From Lytechinus variegatus (taxonomy: Eukaryota > Echinodermata > Echinoidea > Temnopleuroida > Toxopneustidae): 64,000 nucleotides of DNA. Both the position numbers and the translations under genes were made by a program. Below are positions 1 through 10,896 of the stretch, one piece after another. Within the stretch, counting starts at the first letter, position 1. Each line of letters opens with the position of its first letter. The notes beneath the pieces were generated by a model. It was not told the origin of the DNA, did not search any database, and worked only from the letters and a program-made list of their open reading frames with translations. The DNA is taken from positions 8,115,124-8,179,123 of the forward strand of contig NC_054755.1 in NCBI RefSeq assembly GCF_018143015.1, written 5' to 3'.

Positions 1-74
1 GACATCTCATGACGATCGACTTGACTTCTTGAGTCGAGCTAGTGCACTTGTCTAAAAAAAAATAATCATCACGT

Positions 75-645
75 CAGGATTGATTCTCGAACATTGTCTA
101 CATGCAAAAACTGTGTTCAAGTTCGTAATATCACCATATATTAACATTTTACATGACAAAACAGAGAAAATTGCGTTTGATATTTTTTCCCATCAATTTT
201 GGGCTCTGATTTCATGAATGGGAAAATATGTCATACGTCATCAAACACGCATGCGCATTGTGCTTATTTTCTCGGAGCTTGGTGGAGGAGACGTCCAGAG
301 ATGGAATAACAATAGAAATAATCCCAGTATTATTTCTTCCATATGAACATAACATACTTTGCTGACATCGTCAATATTCTTAGTATGACCATAAAATCTT
401 GTTAAATCGTAATAATTTAGATGAATTTAGGGCTCGATTCGAAACATTCGTATTTATTTTGATCGCATGCTCAATTGCGTCTAAAAAACTGGATTGTCAT
501 TATCAGGATTAATTCTCGAACATCGTCATAACTCATATTCCACAATCTTTCCTCACAATCGTTATATCAGCATTGAATAGCAATTCAAATGACCATCCAG
601 AGAAAATTACGTATTTATTCCCATAAATTTATTTGGAGCTCATTT
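75..645. repeat. diverged direct repeat pair
   Basis: Two related segments of about 140 bp lie near 75-215 and 505-645. Both run through a TCAGGATT-ATTCTCGAACAT start, a run with ATATCA, AGAGAAAATT and a TTCCCAT...TTT end. Identity is clearly below that of a recent copy. The DNA between and after them shows no coding exon. Confidence 0.55.
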
Positions 646-1811
646 TGGATCCAACTACACAATCTCAGGCAAGTTATAGCGCACTCCGTTGATTGCAATT
701 GTTTGCTGGCGCTGACGTCAAGCACGCCTGTCGTTTCGGGAGAGTGAGTGTACGGCGCTGCGGACGGGGCTGGTGAATGGACTGCGAATGCTAGTCGACC
801 AAAAATCATTCGGATCGACTCTGCGTGATTCATGTCTTTATTATTGTTTCATTTTAAACTTATATGCTGTCATCTGCAAATATCATTGTTGAAGATATTT
901 TGGGAAGAATTCTGCTTTGGTCCCCGGCCTTTTTTGTGTGTTTTGTGATCATGGAAAATACAAACGAACTTTGCTCTGTCATCTGCTTGTGCAACGCTCA
1001 CCCGGCCAACGCCAGCGCATATCGTCAGTGCGTATAGTGCAGTGCAATATAAAGCGCATCGCATCGAACGCAAAAACAAGACTAAATTTTCCCCGCCTTC
1101 AATATTCGATGCATCGATGTTCGATCGAATTAGAGCTGTCGAACACCGGTTTTCAAAATAATCGATATGACTCAGGCTTAGTATGGTCACTCCCCACTAA
1201 CGCCTGGGACCCTTATCTATATTTCCCCACATACGGGTACACAACCAGAAACTTTCGCCCCCGAGAATTCTACTTTCCCTCTAAAAGATCTAGCCCTAAA
1301 ACATGTACATGGGGTCCAACTTCATTTCCAACATTTCTGCGATATTGATTTCATTTTTAAAGAAGAATTCATTAGCGAAAGAATTCATTAGCGAAAGCGA
1401 AACAGCATGCAGCATTTCTACTAAACCTTTTGACTTTTTGGACACATGTCTACCGCACATATCTGGTGCCATTGCCTACCCTAATCTAGTCTAGATCTAC
1501 ATGTATCTGTATTCTAGCTTTAATATCAAGGGCCAGGCCAAGGCCGGGGTGGTTGTCTCCGAGCTCACTGATTGTCTCATGCAGTCTAAAGTTAGACAAA
1601 TCCATTTGATTTTTTAATATGACCACCCTGAAAAAGTATTCAAATACTGATGTACCTTATTCATTATTCTTATGTGTATAGGACATTCTTTAATTGCTGA
1701 AGTTTAATTAAGTGTTCTTCAATTGTATTTTTTATTGGAATTAAAGAAAGAAATCTAAGGCTACAGCTACGCTACCAGAACTTGGGAGTCATGGACTTGA
1801 ATTTTTTTTCT
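646..1811. other. no gene recognised; one CRE octamer
   Basis: This stretch is probably intron or 5' flank of the pICln gene. I searched by eye for the missing first pICln exons (a segment ending in a GTLYIAES-like sequence and a donor) and did not find them. A palindromic TGACGTCA lies at 713-720. The open frame at 917-1348 resembles nothing I know. Confidence 0.4.
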
Positions 1812-2055
1812 GGGCCCTGTCTTACAAAGAGTTACGATGGAAATCAGTGCCATAATTTTTTCTACAGGATATTTGCTAAATGTCCTTTGTAAACAAAGGA
1901 GAACACACCAAATTGTCAAGAAATCAATGTATTCATGGATGTACATTCATATCTAGAAAATCTTTTGAACAAAGATGCATTTTATATGTTGAATTTGCTG
2001 GCTTTCCATAGTTGCGATTGATCGGATCAATCGCAACTCTTTGTAAGATGGGCCC
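1812..2055. mobile_element. MITE with GGGCCC-TCTTACAAAGAGTT ends
   Basis: The left end reads GGGCCCTGTCTTACAAAGAG and the right end is its imperfect inverse, CTCTTTGTAAGATGGGCCC. The right arm also contains a small palindrome around TTGATCGGATCAA. Related right-end fragments occur near 12042-12100 and 48184-48242, so this is a repeated family. There is no coding capacity. Confidence 0.6.
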
Positions 2056-2404
2056 CTAATCTAACGTTAGGCGTGCACAGCTACATGTAGCTGCAGTGTT
2101 GTGTACTGTACAAGTAATATGGGTCTGGATTCAGTCCAAGTTTTCTTTCTGAGCTTATAGAGCCCCAATGGTAGCCTATCTGTTCTACCATGCAAATCTT
2201 AAAAGATCCCTAAATGTGGATCCTTAACCAGAGCTTCAGATGGGCTGTAGTTTGATATGAATGAAGATGGTGGTGTATTACTTCATCAAAACAATTATTA
2301 AGAACGGGTTTATTCCATCACAATACTAACTAGCAAGAATTTCATCAGTCTTAATAATAGTCAAGGTTTGTCACAAACTCTATTCTGATTTTTTCTTACT
2401 GCAG

Positions 2405-2670
2405 CCATGTATCGTGGATTAACCCAAGTGGACAAGGCTTCAACGTTCCTTACCGCGCCATCACGGTCCATGCTATATCGAGAGACCTATCATCATTCCC
2501 ACACGAGTGCCTCTACCTCATGATCGACTCCGATGTCATGACCGAGCTCAGAGACGTCCCGGGCCAGGGAGGAGATGCTCCTCAAGATGATAACAGCGAT
2601 GACGGCTTCCAGGAGGACGAGGGGAATGAAGTCCGAGAGATTAGACTCGTTCCTCAGGATAAAACAGTGT
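2405..2670 (+). CDS. CLNS1A: pICln internal exon
   Basis: The acceptor is ACTGCAG and the donor is TGT|GTAAGT. The exon starts with the last base of a split codon and ends with the first base of the next. It encodes the middle of the PH-like domain and an acidic linker up to VPQDKTV. The intron before it is longer than the available upstream sequence or at least 2.4 kb. Confidence 0.9.
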
Positions 2671-5600
2671 GTAAGTTCAATTCCATTCAAGTCAATTCAA
2701 GGTTTATTAAAAACATGAGTCGAAGCCAAGGTCTAGCGTCCTTTGGCAAGGCGTTAATCCACACTTTGCCACTCTCGACCCAGGTGCTAAATGGGTACCC
2801 GGTAGGATGCTAAAGATATTGTATGTTTGATTTTGCCAGCGCTATAATGTGGCTGCAATGAATGCAAGGAATGCTCCCCAGGGAGTGGAAATTGTGCACT
2901 TTTCTTGCTTGATTGAAATGAATCCAATGACCGGGGTAATAATATGCTGTAACGCGCTATGGGCCATTATGGGAAAAGCGCTTTATAAAAATTGGCTATT
3001 ATTATTATTATTAATGGCTGAATTGGTCATGTATACAAAGTAAAAACAATTAAAAGTTGATATTAGGAGATGGAACCTTTTCCAGAGTGGATGTTTTCAC
3101 TTGGCGAAGCACGGAGGATTAAGAACAGAGTGTAGAGGGTATTGTCAAATGCCTGCCAAGTGACAAAGAACGGTCAAGAAGTATGTGTTGAAAGTTGGTA
3201 AACCAAAACAGTAGTTTAATCCTTGATTCAGAGCTGACCAAAAAAATGCAAATCTATGTATCATTTTCCAACATCAAGGATTAAACTGCTATTCACCAAC
3301 TTTTGGCAAAGGCATTTGACAATACATTTACTGTTATCTTGTCTTGAATCCTTTGTTTTTCGTTGAGCAAAAACTCGCTACTTTCAATCTTGGTAACTTA
3401 ACCTTCTTGTGGAAACATCCACGCCAACGCAATATTCCAATTTAATTGAAGGACTTGTTACGTACAGAAATCCTTGAGTTAAATATGGAGGCAGGAAACT
3501 CTAGAAATTGTATTCTTATGAAATATGGAGGGTTTACCAGATCACACCCAATGGCTGATTGATAGACCCGGTGCCAATACACCTCTTTGTCTTTTATACA
3601 CACACACCAGTAAGTGACGTGTGGAGACAGACAAACCAGGGAAAAATTACATGGGGGCTCTGGTCAATTTCGCCCCAAAACCATGCTCAAAAGAGCCCTA
3701 TAAAATCCTTATTTACTACTGTGTTAAAACTGGTCCTATATTGCAGATATCAAGCAGTAGGTTGTGGAAAGTAGCTTTCAAAAATACAAATTAATTGTTT
3801 GCTTGAACAAAACTTCCTGTAGGTCAATCAGCCCTGCAAACTACAAGGATGTTCAGATGTAGAGGCACTAAACAAACCATAGGGCTTAAAGATTTATTTT
3901 TACCCCCTCTCCCCCCCCCCCCCCCCCATTTGTTGAGTTTTTGCAACCCTCTAATTTTGATCCTCTATTACTTTGATTCAATAAGTTCTTGTAAATGTAT
4001 GTTGGGTATTTGAGGTTTTGTGGTATTGGTAACACTTTGTACTCTATTGTGGGCATTTGTTGGTTTTGAAAAGTAAAATGAACAGGATGTACATCAATAT
4101 ACATGTACTAATTAACTGCACAATGTCTTCCGACTCTTTCATAAAATATGACCTTGAATTAATCCCTTAATCCATCCTTTGTCACCTTAATGCCTTGGTG
4201 AGTGTTTGAATAGACTGCGAGCTTTCATTGACACTCTCTTTTCATTAGTACTGTCCTGTGGAACTTAATATTATATGATAAAGTGTGCTTGGAGTATTGA
4301 TCAACTGCCATTGGTATTGAGCTCTCAGGGAATATCTTCATTTTAGGAGCAGTCATCGCTTTTTTCCCCTCCTTTTATGCTACATGTATGTCATCTATAT
4401 TTGATACGAGCACAAAGGGAAGTACTAGTACAAGAAAAATATATCCAAGTAAAAAGTTAATTGTTTTGGGAGGACATACATGTAGTATAGGGCTACTGGT
4501 ATGGATAACAATCACAGGTAAAAAATGAGACAAGAAAGTAACGTGCCTAAAACAACTTTTCCCCCATTAAAAAAGGGGGAAAAAGAAAAAGATTAGTTTT
4601 GGGGATTTATTTCCAATTTGTCTAATGCCAATTCATCCATTTGCCAACTTTTCTACTATCAGTTGGTCTACCTGTACCATCAGTTCATCCACTGTCTATC
4701 CACATAGTCTAATTGTCATTTTGTCCAATCACCATTTCGTGTAACAACCAGTCGGTCCAGTAGCCATTTAGTCCATATACCATTTGGTCTAATTGTGCCC
4801 AATGAATGAAAATAAAATGGATATTAGACCAACTGGTTATGAGACAAAATGGTCATAGACGAAATGGTGATTAGACAAAGTGATAATTTGACCAAATGGT
4901 TGTCAGGCGAAATGTTGATGGATGGAATGGCATTTGATTAGACTAAATGGAAGTAGGCCATTTGGTTAGTGAACGAGTTGGCAGTAGACGAATTTGCAAT
5001 TCACTGTTTCGGCTATATGAGGCAGTGGTGAATTATGCAATGACCAATGCAATACATCTGGAAACTATTAGGTGGTTAGGAGTGAAGTGTTCTGGCATGT
5101 TCTTCTGAGTAACCTAAATAGAGGCTTATCCCAGGCGAGATGAATGGGTGCTCAGTGGGGTTATGAAATGCTTCAGGTGCTAGAAACTGCAGCTGGCAAT
5201 AAAATCAGAGTAATCATAAAAGTTGTGTAATCTGAATAAATTATTTTCTAGATCAGACAGTGTCTGTGATTGTTGCTTTCTGTTTTCTTCTCTATACAGT
5301 ACAGAGCATGTTTGATGCCATGTCAGAATGCCAGGCTTTACATCCAGACCCAGATGATGATGGAGATGATGCAAATGCTTTTGTCCAATGCGGTGAGTAA
5401 AGCATGTGATAAGTTACAGTAAATCCTCTAAAAAGTGCATTCCAATTCATAACTGAATTACTATAACCATGTAAGTGTGTACATGTATGTGTGCCCTTAA
5501 ACAGTTTTGATTTGACCAACACAAAATAAAACATATTTTTTTAAGGGAAAGTCAAGATATTTGACCTTCATTTTGTTATTAGGCACTTACATGTATGTGC

Positions 5601-6041
5601 ACTGTTTTCTTATGAAAAAGCATATAATGAGCTAAAAATTGGAATATATATATATATATACTCTTAATAGCTTCTTAGTTTTCAGTCCCCTGCAAACATT
5701 ATTTTCCTTCTCCAGACTATAATATATTTTACAGTCTGTCATAGGTTATAAAACTCTTCATGTATCTGTCTTGTTTTATCAATTTGAATTGCACACGTTT
5801 TATTCAACTTTTGGCTGCCATACTTGTACCCGTTTCTCTTAAGCCAATTTTGACTTGAATTTAATTTTTCATGTTCACTATCAATTCTTCTCCAGATGAC
5901 GAAGAAGAGGAGGAAGGAGAGGAGGAGGAGGAGGGGGAGGATCCTGCTATGGGGGTAGAGTTGATCATCGCTAATCCTGCCGACGGCGATGCCATGGACA
6001 CCGGCCAGTTCGACGATGCGGATATGGATCCGGAGCATTGA
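2405..6041 (+). CDS. CLNS1A: Methylosome subunit pICln (3' part, three exons)
   Basis: pICln is a cytosolic chaperone with a PH-like fold. It binds Sm proteins and hands them to the PRMT5 methylosome before snRNP assembly; it was first described as a chloride-current regulator. The visible exons are 2405-2670, 5300-5392 and 5896-6041, with joins in matching phase. Readable family signatures are SHVSWINPSGQGF (vertebrate ESRLSW region), the HAISRDLSSFP strand, EIRLVPQD, the helix MFDAMSECQALHPDPDDD, an acidic stretch, and the C-terminal GQFDDADMD. The first exon shown starts in mid-codon, so the N-terminal part of the PH-like domain lies upstream of position 1 or was missed. The region between the CQALHPDP helix and the tail is much shorter than I recall for vertebrates. 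Confidence 0.92.
2720..3022 (+). mobile_element. tRNA-derived SINE, head missing
   Basis: It shows the body typical of the SINEs in this window: CACTTTGCCACTCTCGACCC, AATGGGTACCCGGTAGGATG, CCGGGGTAATAATATG, AAAGCGCTTTATAAA, and an (ATT)n tail. The tRNA-like promoter part is absent, so the copy is 5'-truncated. It lies in the first visible pICln intron. Confidence 0.75.
4597..5010. repeat. foldback element of ~18-bp quasi-repeats
   Basis: The left half carries many variants of CCATTTNGTCTAAT and the right half carries the inverse, ATTAGACNAAATGG. The whole can fold as a long imperfect hairpin centred near 4810. A second copy lies at 41205-41592. It has no coding capacity. Confidence 0.65.
5300..5392 (+). 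CDS. CLNS1A: pICln internal exon
   Basis: The acceptor is TATACAG and the donor is GCG|GTGAGT. The first two bases complete a leucine codon, giving VLQSMFDAMSECQALHP, which matches the conserved amphipathic helix of pICln. Confidence 0.92.
5896..6041 (+). CDS. CLNS1A: pICln last coding exon
   Basis: After the acceptor TTCTCCAG the frame gives an Asp/Glu-rich run, then EDPAMGVELIIANPADGDAM, and ends GQFDDADMDPEH with TGA at 6039-6041. The tail matches the GQFEDADVDH end of vertebrate pICln. Antisense open frames over the purine-rich run are shadows. Confidence 0.92.
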
Positions 6042-6291
6042 CGAACAGTTTCATTCATTCCAGCTGACGCTAAAGCTGACATTGAAGGCTTGTTTACATT
6101 ACATGTCGATGTGAATTTATTGAAATGACTGCATTATTTCATGTTGGGCAATGTACTTACATTGTGTATCATCATGGAGCTATTGAAACACCTATACAGG
6201 CAAACATGGATCTGCTAGAGTTGGACTTCTTTGTTTTGTTTTGTTTGGCAAATTCCTGCATACTAAGTCCTTGCTTGTTTGCCATTTAAGT
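6042..6291 (+). other. probable pICln 3' UTR
   Basis: This is AT-rich sequence directly after the stop. No canonical AATAAA is seen before the foldback element; the nearest is at 6519-6524 inside that element, so the 3' end is undetermined. Confidence 0.4.
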
Positions 6292-6721
6292 CTAAAGGCC
6301 ACTGCACATCTTACGACCCGACTGGTCGGCGACTGGCTTGCGACTGAGTGAGGGGAGATGTGACGTGATAGCTCCCGTCAGCTTGAGCGTCGCAGACCAG
6401 TCAGAGACAAGTTGCAATGAAAATCGTAAGAATTTGACATGTCGAATCCTTATGACTGGTTCGCAAGCTCAATCCAACTTCCAGCCAATCAGACAGCAGA
6501 GTTGCACGACGCGTATATAATAAACAACGCGGATACGCAGTAGTAAGCGCACTTTCTCAGTTGCTATGGCAAAAAAAATAAAAAGCGCATGGGCGAGTCG
6601 CAGATCGGATCGCAAGGTGTGCGGTTTCGAGGCTTATGACTACCTTGCGATTCATCTCCCCTCACTTAGTCGCAAGCCAGTCGCAAACCAGTCGGGCCGT
6701 AAGGTGTGTGGTGGCCTTTAG
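6292..6721. mobile_element. MITE with ~69-bp inverted ends
   Basis: The left end starts CTAAAGGCCACTGCACATCT and the right end closes with the inverse GTGTGTGGTGGCCTTTAG. The arms share GACTGGCTTGCGACT and GAGGGGAGATG on both sides. Target duplication is unclear. The interior has no transposase. Confidence 0.8.
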
Positions 6722-7463
6722 GAGAATCGTTGTGTGAGGGGGGGGGTTGACCCCACTTCCTGTCAAAGTTTTACAACTGTGAAGTTAAGATTGGACATTT
6801 TTTTTTCAATTCTTGTGCATTTTTTGGTACCAAGGTCGAGTCAATCAAACTAAGAGTCATGGGGTCAAAGCTCATTTTGTTATCGTATGTTGGCATGAAA
6901 AGAAATATTTTACAGGAATTTTTGTACCCAAGTGGAAAATTACGATTTATATTACTTGCACCAAGCAATATAAATTTCTGATCCTATGCCATTAATCCTA
7001 TTTTCTCATTTAAAATTCATCAAAACCAAATTTTAGAATTTCAGTCATAAAAACATTAAAGTACATAAGCATAAAAAACAATATATGAAAGAATGAATTT
7101 AAGTTGACATCTTTTCACAAAAAGTAATGTTGGAAGTGATTTCCAATTTTCCACCAATCTTTTGCAAAGTATTTTGCTTAAAAAATCCTAATTGGAAGGA
7201 AATAACAAACACAAAATCCATGCAACTCATTTGCCTAATTCTAATATTAACAATTTTTGCCAAAGAAAGAAAAAAAACCCTGCATACTGGCACCCTTTAC
7301 TGGCGTGGTACTGGGGAAGGAGAAAACAATCATTGTGTGAATTTTTACCTTTTCCTGTATGATTGAGATTATGGTATGTGTAGTTGCACTGCAAAAGATT
7401 CCTCTTCATGTGCCCTCAATCCCTTCAATTTTAGATGTTACATAAAAGGCAGATAAATATTCA
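6722..7463. other. no feature recognised
   Basis: This is AT-rich intergenic DNA. Short open frames on both strands overlap each other and lack family features. Confidence 0.4.
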
Positions 7464-8061
7464 GGGGGGTGTTTTCTCAAAGATTTAAGTGTGACTTAAA
7501 TCACACTTAAATGCCGTCGCGTATCTGAAATACAACACGCAGTCTAATTGATCAGTATGCAGTAGTGCGCGTCCTCTTTGCATGATCTGACCAATGCGGT
7601 TATACCTTTTATAACGCACGCAACTAGGCATTTAAAGTGATTGGTTAACATTGGTTTGACTTTTAAAAAATATGAGCTAGAAGGTCACACTTGTCACCTG
7701 TGTCTATGATATGTTACAAAAATGAAGCCCAGAAAAAATTGCGTTCGAAAATGATTATTTAGTGCTTCAAAAATTGAAATATAAAGTGACCGGAAACACC
7801 ATCTTCATTTCATCCCATACACTTATGTGTACTATTTAGGTGTCTATGGACGCCTATTTACAAAATCGGGGTTTGCCTTGTAGTTTTAGCTTTTCATTCT
7901 CAATAATGGTTGTTTTCAGGGTTTATTAGTTCTAATACATGCACTTGTACACATGTTTCATCTTGGTTTGAGAATTTTTTAAATCGGCTGCTCACAAAGT
8001 TAAACAATACCTTTAAGTGCGACTCTTCAGTCATACTTAAATCTTTGTGAAACACCCCCAG
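7464..8061. mobile_element. MITE family A copy (GGGTGTTTCACAAAG)
   Basis: Inverted ends read GGGGGGTGTTTTCTCAAAGA on the left and the inverse TCTTTGTGAAACACCCCC on the right, continued by TTTAAGTGYGACTTAA-type arms. Other copies lie at 10681-10896 and 13868-14058. The interior of about 500 bp is non-coding. Confidence 0.75.
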
Positions 8062-8696
8062 GCCAATATCATGGGAGTTGAAAGGACTGCAGAATATAAA
8101 TGCATCTTGGTATGCTGACAAAAGTGTAAAAAAAAAGTACTTGGTCATGGGTATCACTACCAAAATGACTTGTCAATTTGTAATTGGATCATTTGTACAT
8201 GTTTTTCCAATATCAACAATCTTCAAGAAATGCCTAACCCTTGTATACATTTTGTACATTAATTGTACAGTTTGGGAATCTACTTTGTACTTGAAACTTG
8301 AAATTGACTTCTTTTGTTGAATACACTGAAATTCTTTATTCTTTATACATGTGGTATATTGTTGAGGGTTATGATCATTTATTTCGACTTTGATATTTAT
8401 TTCATGTATAAAGTAAAAAGACATGAAATCATTTGTTAAACAAAATCTTGTAGATAATTCAGCAACTGGATTTCTCTTTGAAAGAGAATAGTACAGTACC
8501 TGTACAAATGATGTAACTTTTGGTATAAATATATCTTTGAAAAATATCTGGGGTTTTTTTGTTCTTTTTGTATATCATCTGATGGTAGTTAAGAGAATTA
8601 GGGGAGAGAATGAGAGGGAGAGATAAGTCAGGTACATTCAGCAGCAGGGTGTAGAAACAGAAAGAAGAGAGGGAGGCATTTGACATATGATCATGT
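8062..8696. other. no feature recognised
   Basis: AT-rich intergenic sequence. Small overlapping open frames have no recognisable product. Confidence 0.4.
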
Positions 8697-8876
8697 GGGT
8701 GTTTCATAAAGCTGTTTGTAAGTTAAGAGCGACTTTAAGAACGACTGGTGATCATTTCTTTTGGTAAATGGTATTCACCATTAAATGTTCATTGGTGATA
8801 CTTAGCCCGTAAGAAAGGATCACCAGTCGTTCTTAAAGTCACTCTTAACTTGTGAACAGCTTTATGAAACAGCCCC
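8697..8876. mobile_element. MITE family B copy (TTTCATAAAGCTGTT hairpin)
   Basis: Almost the whole 180 bp is a hairpin. Both arms carry GTTTCATAAAGCTGTT, GTTAAGAGCGACTTTAAGAA and CGACTGGTGATC, or close variants. Copies at 14109-14270 and 61038-61202. Confidence 0.8.
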
Positions 8877-9458
8877 AAGGGCAGTACAAGGGTTTTTGAT
8901 AGGAGCAATATAACCCATTTTTCCCCTCAACTGAATTACAATGGTGTTAGTTATATATCTCTCTTTATGGTCAATCTTCTTTTTCAACCCTTCTTTCTCA
9001 TTTTCTTCTTTCTTCTAGGGGTGGGGGTCTCTAGTGCTCCTGACTAGAGACAGATGGAGTTGGACAGATTGATGTGAGATTGGAGAGAATAGTGAGGTGG
9101 TGGACAGTGCGAAGGAAAGAGAAAATCTGCTAAAAGTAGAACTCTTGACAAAAGTGAAGGATGGTAGTCTGCAGGCACAGACCATTGATTCCGCAATTCT
9201 CATCTGCATAATGCAGGGTCTGAATTAGTGAGACTAGATTCACTATGTACTGTGGCTGGTCCATAGAGATACATGCATTAGTGTATATCTCTATGGGCTG
9301 GTCTTATTTGACACCAGTCTATGGAGTCTAGTCTTTACTCTAGACCTGTTATTGGTTGAAGTATCAAATATAAGTCTGTGCTTACAGACCAAAAGGGTGG
9401 GGAGGAGAGAGGAAGATGGAGAATAGGGAATGAAAGGAAATGTGCTCATGGGTTGCTT
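8877..9458. other. no feature recognised
   Basis: Intergenic sequence with a purine-rich patch on + and a matching short minus-strand open frame of no known family. Confidence 0.35.
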
Positions 9459-10059
9459 AGAGGACAAGTCCACCCCAATAAAAAGTTGGTTTGAATAAAA
9501 GGAGAAAAATCCAACAAACAACACTGAAAATTTCATCAACATCGGCTGTAAAATAAGAAAGTTATGGCATTTAAAATTTTGCTTCATTTCACAGAACAGT
9601 TATATTCACATCCTGATCGGTATGCAAATGAGGAGACTGATGACATCATCCACCCACTATTTCTTTTGTATTTCATTATATTAAATATGAAAAATTCTAA
9701 TTTTCTCCTGATCATGTGGAACAAACTTTTATTCCTCCCTGAACATGTGCAATTAACATTATTTTAACAGTTTGTGGTTGAATCAAGTTGGTCCAAATGG
9801 TCAAATCGGTAAAAATTAAAATATTGTATAAATCAAACAAAAACAAAAGAAATAGATTGAGTGACATCATCGACTCTCTCATTTGCAAATCAACGAGTTC
9901 TGCATATAACTGATTTTGTGAAAAATAAGCAAAACTTAAAAATATCATAGCTTTCTTATTCTACATCTGATTTTGATGAAATTGTCAGTGTTATGTTTGT
10001 TTTTATTTTTCTTTATCCATTCAAATCAACAATTTTCTGGGGTGGACTTGACCTTTAAA
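9459..10059. mobile_element. MITE family C copy (AGGNCAAGTCCACCCCA)
   Basis: Left end TTAGAGGACAAGTCCACCCC and right end GGGGTGGACTTGACCTTTAA are inverse. The subterminal parts, AAAATTTCATCAACATC and GATGTT-type inverse near 9965-9990, also pair. The flanks TTAG and TTAA suggest a TTAA target site. Diverged relatives lie near 24846-25342, 28575-28770, 30195-30300 and 38846-39320. Confidence 0.75.
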
Positions 10060-10680
10060 GCAGCTAACATGTAAGAAATCATGGAGGAAGCATTGCTCGC
10101 ATTAAATTAATAAAAAGGATAGTAATTCCACCTATTTCTTCACCAGGACACTCAACAAAATGCAAAGAAAAAAAACGTTTCAGTTTTTATAACCATGCAT
10201 TTATCATCATGTTTTTTTTTCTCAAACTACATCCTGTAAATACATCAACATTTTTTTTTCTTTTCATCGTTTTTTTTCTTTTCTCGTCCATTTGAAAATA
10301 TTGTATAATAGTAACAATGGTTATACTCTTCAATAAAAACCTATCTAGATGTACATAGCTAACATTGTGCAAGATGGAATCACATATAAACATCATGAAA
10401 TCTACTACTTGAATAACTTGAACCCTGCCCATCGCTCATACATGATGTGTACATATTGTCAAAAACACAAAGTAATGAAGGAGTTTTTGAAGACCAAAGC
10501 TTCCATTCAAGCATCAATGCATTCTTTTCATCATCATCGTTTCATCAAATTTCAATGCGATTTGAAGTTTTTTATAACCATGCATTTATCATCACTCCCT
10601 AATAATTCTGTTTATAAACTATTCATGTAGTATGTGCACTTTTCATCCTAATCATGTATCGAATCTTGACCCTCTTAAAA
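10060..10680. other. no gene; 25-bp sequence repeated
   Basis: The phrase TATAACCATGCATTTATCAT occurs at about 10189 and again at about 10574. The open frame at 10349-10630 has no recognisable domain. T runs dominate 10210-10280. Confidence 0.35.
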
Positions 10681-10896
10681 GGGGGGGGGATATTCAAAGA
10701 GTACATGTAAGTGTGATCAAAGTTACGCTTAACCACAGAGGTGTAGTGTCTAATGCATGACCTTATGACTACTTTTAGCAGGCATTCCTTGAACATGATC
10801 TAACCAATCCGGTGATAGGTTATAAACCTATATAGCACACACCTGGAAATTAAAAGTGACTTAGTCACACTTAGATGTTTGTGAAACATCCCCCAG
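10681..10896. mobile_element. MITE family A copy, diverged
   Basis: Starts with a G run and ATATTCAAAGA, and ends TTTGTGAAACATCCCCCAG. The arms share AGTGTGA and AAGTGACTTAGTCACACTTA. It is shorter and more decayed than the other family A copies. Confidence 0.65.

Larger units (their letters stand above)
2671..5299 (+). other. pICln intron with repeats
   Basis: This intron holds a truncated SINE, a long C run at about 3908-3927, and a foldback element at about 4597-5010, each listed separately. The remaining sequence, 3025-3900 and 3930-4595, shows nothing I recognise. Confidence 0.7.

Noticed and set aside
615-833. Minus-strand open frame of 72 codons
   Set aside because: It overlaps the diverged direct repeat and shows no family features.
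917-1348. Open frame of 143 codons on +
   Set aside because: No recognisable motif, no clear splice or promoter context, and the composition is as in the surrounding non-coding DNA. The missing pICln exons do not match it.
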